6,239 nt of DNA, taken from assembly GCA_002746425.1 (NCBI GenBank), contig NVXB01000062.1, forward strand, positions 1 to 6,239, in the 5' to 3' direction. This document shows, in pieces, positions 4,857 to 6,239 of the stretch; the first letter of the stretch is position 1; the number at the start of each line of letters is the position of its first letter. The translations under genes and the position numbers were made by a program. The stretch comes from Hyphomicrobiales bacterium. GTDB taxonomy: Bacteria; Pseudomonadota; Alphaproteobacteria; Rhizobiales; GCA-2746425. Below the pieces are notes generated by a model, which did no database searches, was not told the origin of the DNA, and worked only from the letters and a program-made list of their open reading frames with translations.

Positions 4857-5939
4857 CTATGCAACAGATGTGTTAAGCTCTGCCAAGGCCCACTCTGCGG
4901 CCTCTTTTACGGCTGGGTCTGGGTCTGAAAGATGCGGGGTAGCAGCGTCTATCAGGGATTTGTCGGTTGAGTTACCAATGGCAATGAGGACATTGCGCAC
5001 AAACCTGTCGCGGCCGATGCGTTTGACCGGGGAACCGCTGAAAAATTTCCTAAAACTTGCGTCATTCAGCGCGGCAAGTTTTGCCAGGGGCGGGTGTTTT
5101 AAATCATCGCGGGCTTGCAGTTTGGCCTCGCGGCCCGCTTGGGCAAACTTGTTCCAGGGGCAGGCGGCCAGGCAATCATCGCAGCCATAAATGCGGTTGC
5201 CGATGGCTTTTCGAAATTCATGCGGGATTGGCCCTTTATGCTCGATGGTGAGATAGGAAATGCAGCGCCGCGCGTCAATTTGATAGGGTTTTGGAAAGGC
5301 GTTGGTGGGGCAGATATCCAGACATGCCCGGCACGAGCCGCAACGATCGATCTCCGGCGTATCAGGCGGCAGCGCCACCGAGGTAAAAATGGAGCCGAGA
5401 AACAGCCAGGAGCCGAACTCGCGCGATACCAGATTGGTGTGCTTGCCCTGCCAACCAAGACCGGCCTGCATCGCCAGTGGTTTTTCCATCACCGGGGCGG
5501 TGTCGACGAAGACTTTGACGTCGATATTTTCATCATCGGGGCGATTGGGCGCTTTGGCCAGCCGCGCGGCGAATTGCCCGGCGATGGTTTTGAGGCGGCC
5601 CTTCATGACATCGTGGTAATCGCGGTTTTGCGCATAGGCCGAAATGGTGCCCTCGCTGGTACGCAGCAATTGCGGCAGCGGGTTTTGCTCGGGCGCATAA
5701 TTCATCGCCAGCACGATGACGCTTTTGGCGTCGGGCCATAAATTTTGCGGGTCGGTGCGGCGCGCCAGCGTTTCTTCCATCCAGCCCATCGAGCCGTTAA
5801 AGCCATGCGCGAGATATTGGCTTAAATGGTTGCGGTGGGATGAATCCAGCGACGCGGGCGAAATTGCCATGGTCGAAAAACCCAGCTGCAAAACATCACT
5901 GCGTAATTGTGACAGAGTTTTGTCGATATACTGGGTCAT
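4857..5939 (-). CDS. queG: Epoxyqueuosine reductase
   Basis: Cobalamin- and iron-sulfur-dependent cytosolic enzyme that reduces epoxyqueuosine to queuosine at position 34 of tRNAs with GUN anticodons. It has 360 residues, a normal QueG length. The catalytic Asp146 lies in VFVDTAPVMEKPLA, followed by the conserved GLGWQGKHTNLVSREFGSW (160-178). Two 4Fe-4S clusters are formed by CGSCRACLDICP (200-211), Cys226 in RRCISYLTIEHKG, and GCDDCLAACPWNKFA (252-266). The C-terminal part (about 310-355, DRFVRNVLIAIGN and SDPDPAVKEAAEWAL) is the HEAT-like repeat region that grips the tRNA. ATG 5939 has AGGG five to eight bases upstream and gives the normal N-terminus. Its stop is 13 bases from the repeat-flanked GIY-YIG unit. 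It follows the partial GST gene by 51 bases on the same strand, a gene order I recall from several alphaproteobacteria. Confidence 0.97.
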   Translation of the reverse strand: MTQYIDKTLSQLRSDVLQLGFSTMAISPASLDSSHRNHLSQYLAHGFNGSMGWMEETLARRTDPQNLWPDAKSVIVLAMNYAPEQNPLPQLLRTSEGTISAYAQNRDYHDVMKGRLKTIAGQFAARLAKAPNRPDDENIDVKVFVDTAPVMEKPLAMQAGLGWQGKHTNLVSREFGSWLFLGSIFTSVALPPDTPEIDRCGSCRACLDICPTNAFPKPYQIDARRCISYLTIEHKGPIPHEFRKAIGNRIYGCDDCLAACPWNKFAQAGREAKLQARDDLKHPPLAKLAALNDASFRKFFSGSPVKRIGRDRFVRNVLIAIGNSTDKSLIDAATPHLSDPDPAVKEAAEWALAELNTSVA

Positions 5940-5990
5940 GTCGCCCTACACGTGAAGCTATGATGAAGGGTTTACAAAACGGATTTTAGG

Positions 5991-6239
5991 CTAAAAATCA
6001 AGGTCGGTGTAATGCGCTGGTGGCGGAATGCCGCGCAATTTGTCGGCCAGAATCTCGCGAAAGGCCGGGCGGCATTTTATGCGCGCGTACCAGGCCTTGG
6101 CAGCCTCATGCTCTGACCAGGGGATCTCGTTAAGGTAGTCGATGACTGAGATGGTGGCGGCAGCGGCAAAATCGGCATAAGTCAGTTGATCACCGCCAAG
6201 CCAGCTGCGCTCACTGGATAAATAACTGATATAATTCAT
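5991..6239 (-). CDS. Glutathione S-transferase family protein, C-terminal part, truncated by window edge
   Basis: Only the last 82 residues or so are in the window; the frame continues past base 6239, so the Met at the edge is probably internal. The visible part is the helical C-terminal GST domain: SWLGGDQLTYADFAAAATISVIDYL carries the LTYADFA form of the N-capping box, followed by AAKAWYARIKCRPAFREIL, the usual last helices. The tail GIPPPAHYTDLDF is typical of the alphaproteobacterial GSTs encoded next to queG. The catalytic thioredoxin domain is not visible. Probably co-transcribed with queG, as no terminator stands in the 51-base gap. It is not a close copy of the GST at 1005-1616. Confidence 0.9.
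   Translation of the reverse strand: MNYISYLSSERSWLGGDQLTYADFAAAATISVIDYLNEIPWSEHEAAKAWYARIKCRPAFREILADKLRGIPPPAHYTDLDF

Noticed and set aside
5115..5741. Long plus-strand open frame (208 aa) opposite queG
   Set aside because: It is wholly antisense to queG, whose motifs are unmistakable, and its own sequence shows no domain; long antisense frames are expected in GC-rich codons.

Overview
The window looks like a piece of an alphaproteobacterial chromosome of moderate GC content. The evidence is the gene set (a DUF2161-type PD-(D/E)XK protein, queG next to a glutathione S-transferase gene, a tight gst-DUF2161-ogt run) and a dispersed CCGTCATCCTCGGGCTTGACC-type repeat of the sort common in that class. 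I cannot fix the order; Hyphomicrobiales or Rhodobacterales would both fit.

Layout: (1) 1-689, minus: the N-terminal half of an MFS transporter of the HcaT/PPP-like type, cut by the window edge and apparently starting at a TTG codon. (2) 690-1004: a non-coding divergent promoter region. (3) 1005-2872, plus: three closely packed genes, a glutathione S-transferase, a DUF2161 nuclease-fold/winged-helix protein and an O6-alkylguanine-DNA alkyltransferase, closed by a strong hairpin terminator at 2873-2902. (4) 2913-3828: a divergent pair, a tautomerase-superfamily protein (minus) and an HxlR-family repressor (plus). Between them a 13-bp near-palindrome occurs twice, within a larger inverted repeat that covers two overlapping promoters. 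(5) 3888-4383: a second divergent pair, an unrecognised 64-aa protein (minus) and a small XRE regulator resembling restriction-modification controller (C) proteins (plus). A C-box-like operator lies over a good sigma70-type promoter of the small gene, but no restriction or methylation gene is in the window. (6) 4459-4843: a compact 385-bp unit with perfect 39-bp inverted ends enclosing one GIY-YIG nuclease gene. (7) 4857-6239, minus: queG (epoxyqueuosine reductase, last step of queuosine synthesis) and, upstream of it, the C-terminal part of a second glutathione S-transferase.

The most unusual parts are the GIY-YIG cassette with its perfect inverted ends and the orphan C-protein/C-box module controlling an unknown small protein. 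The gst-DUF2161-ogt run suggests, by inference only, a shared role in handling electrophiles and alkylated DNA. The tautomerase/HxlR pair looks like a small self-regulated metabolic or detoxification switch.
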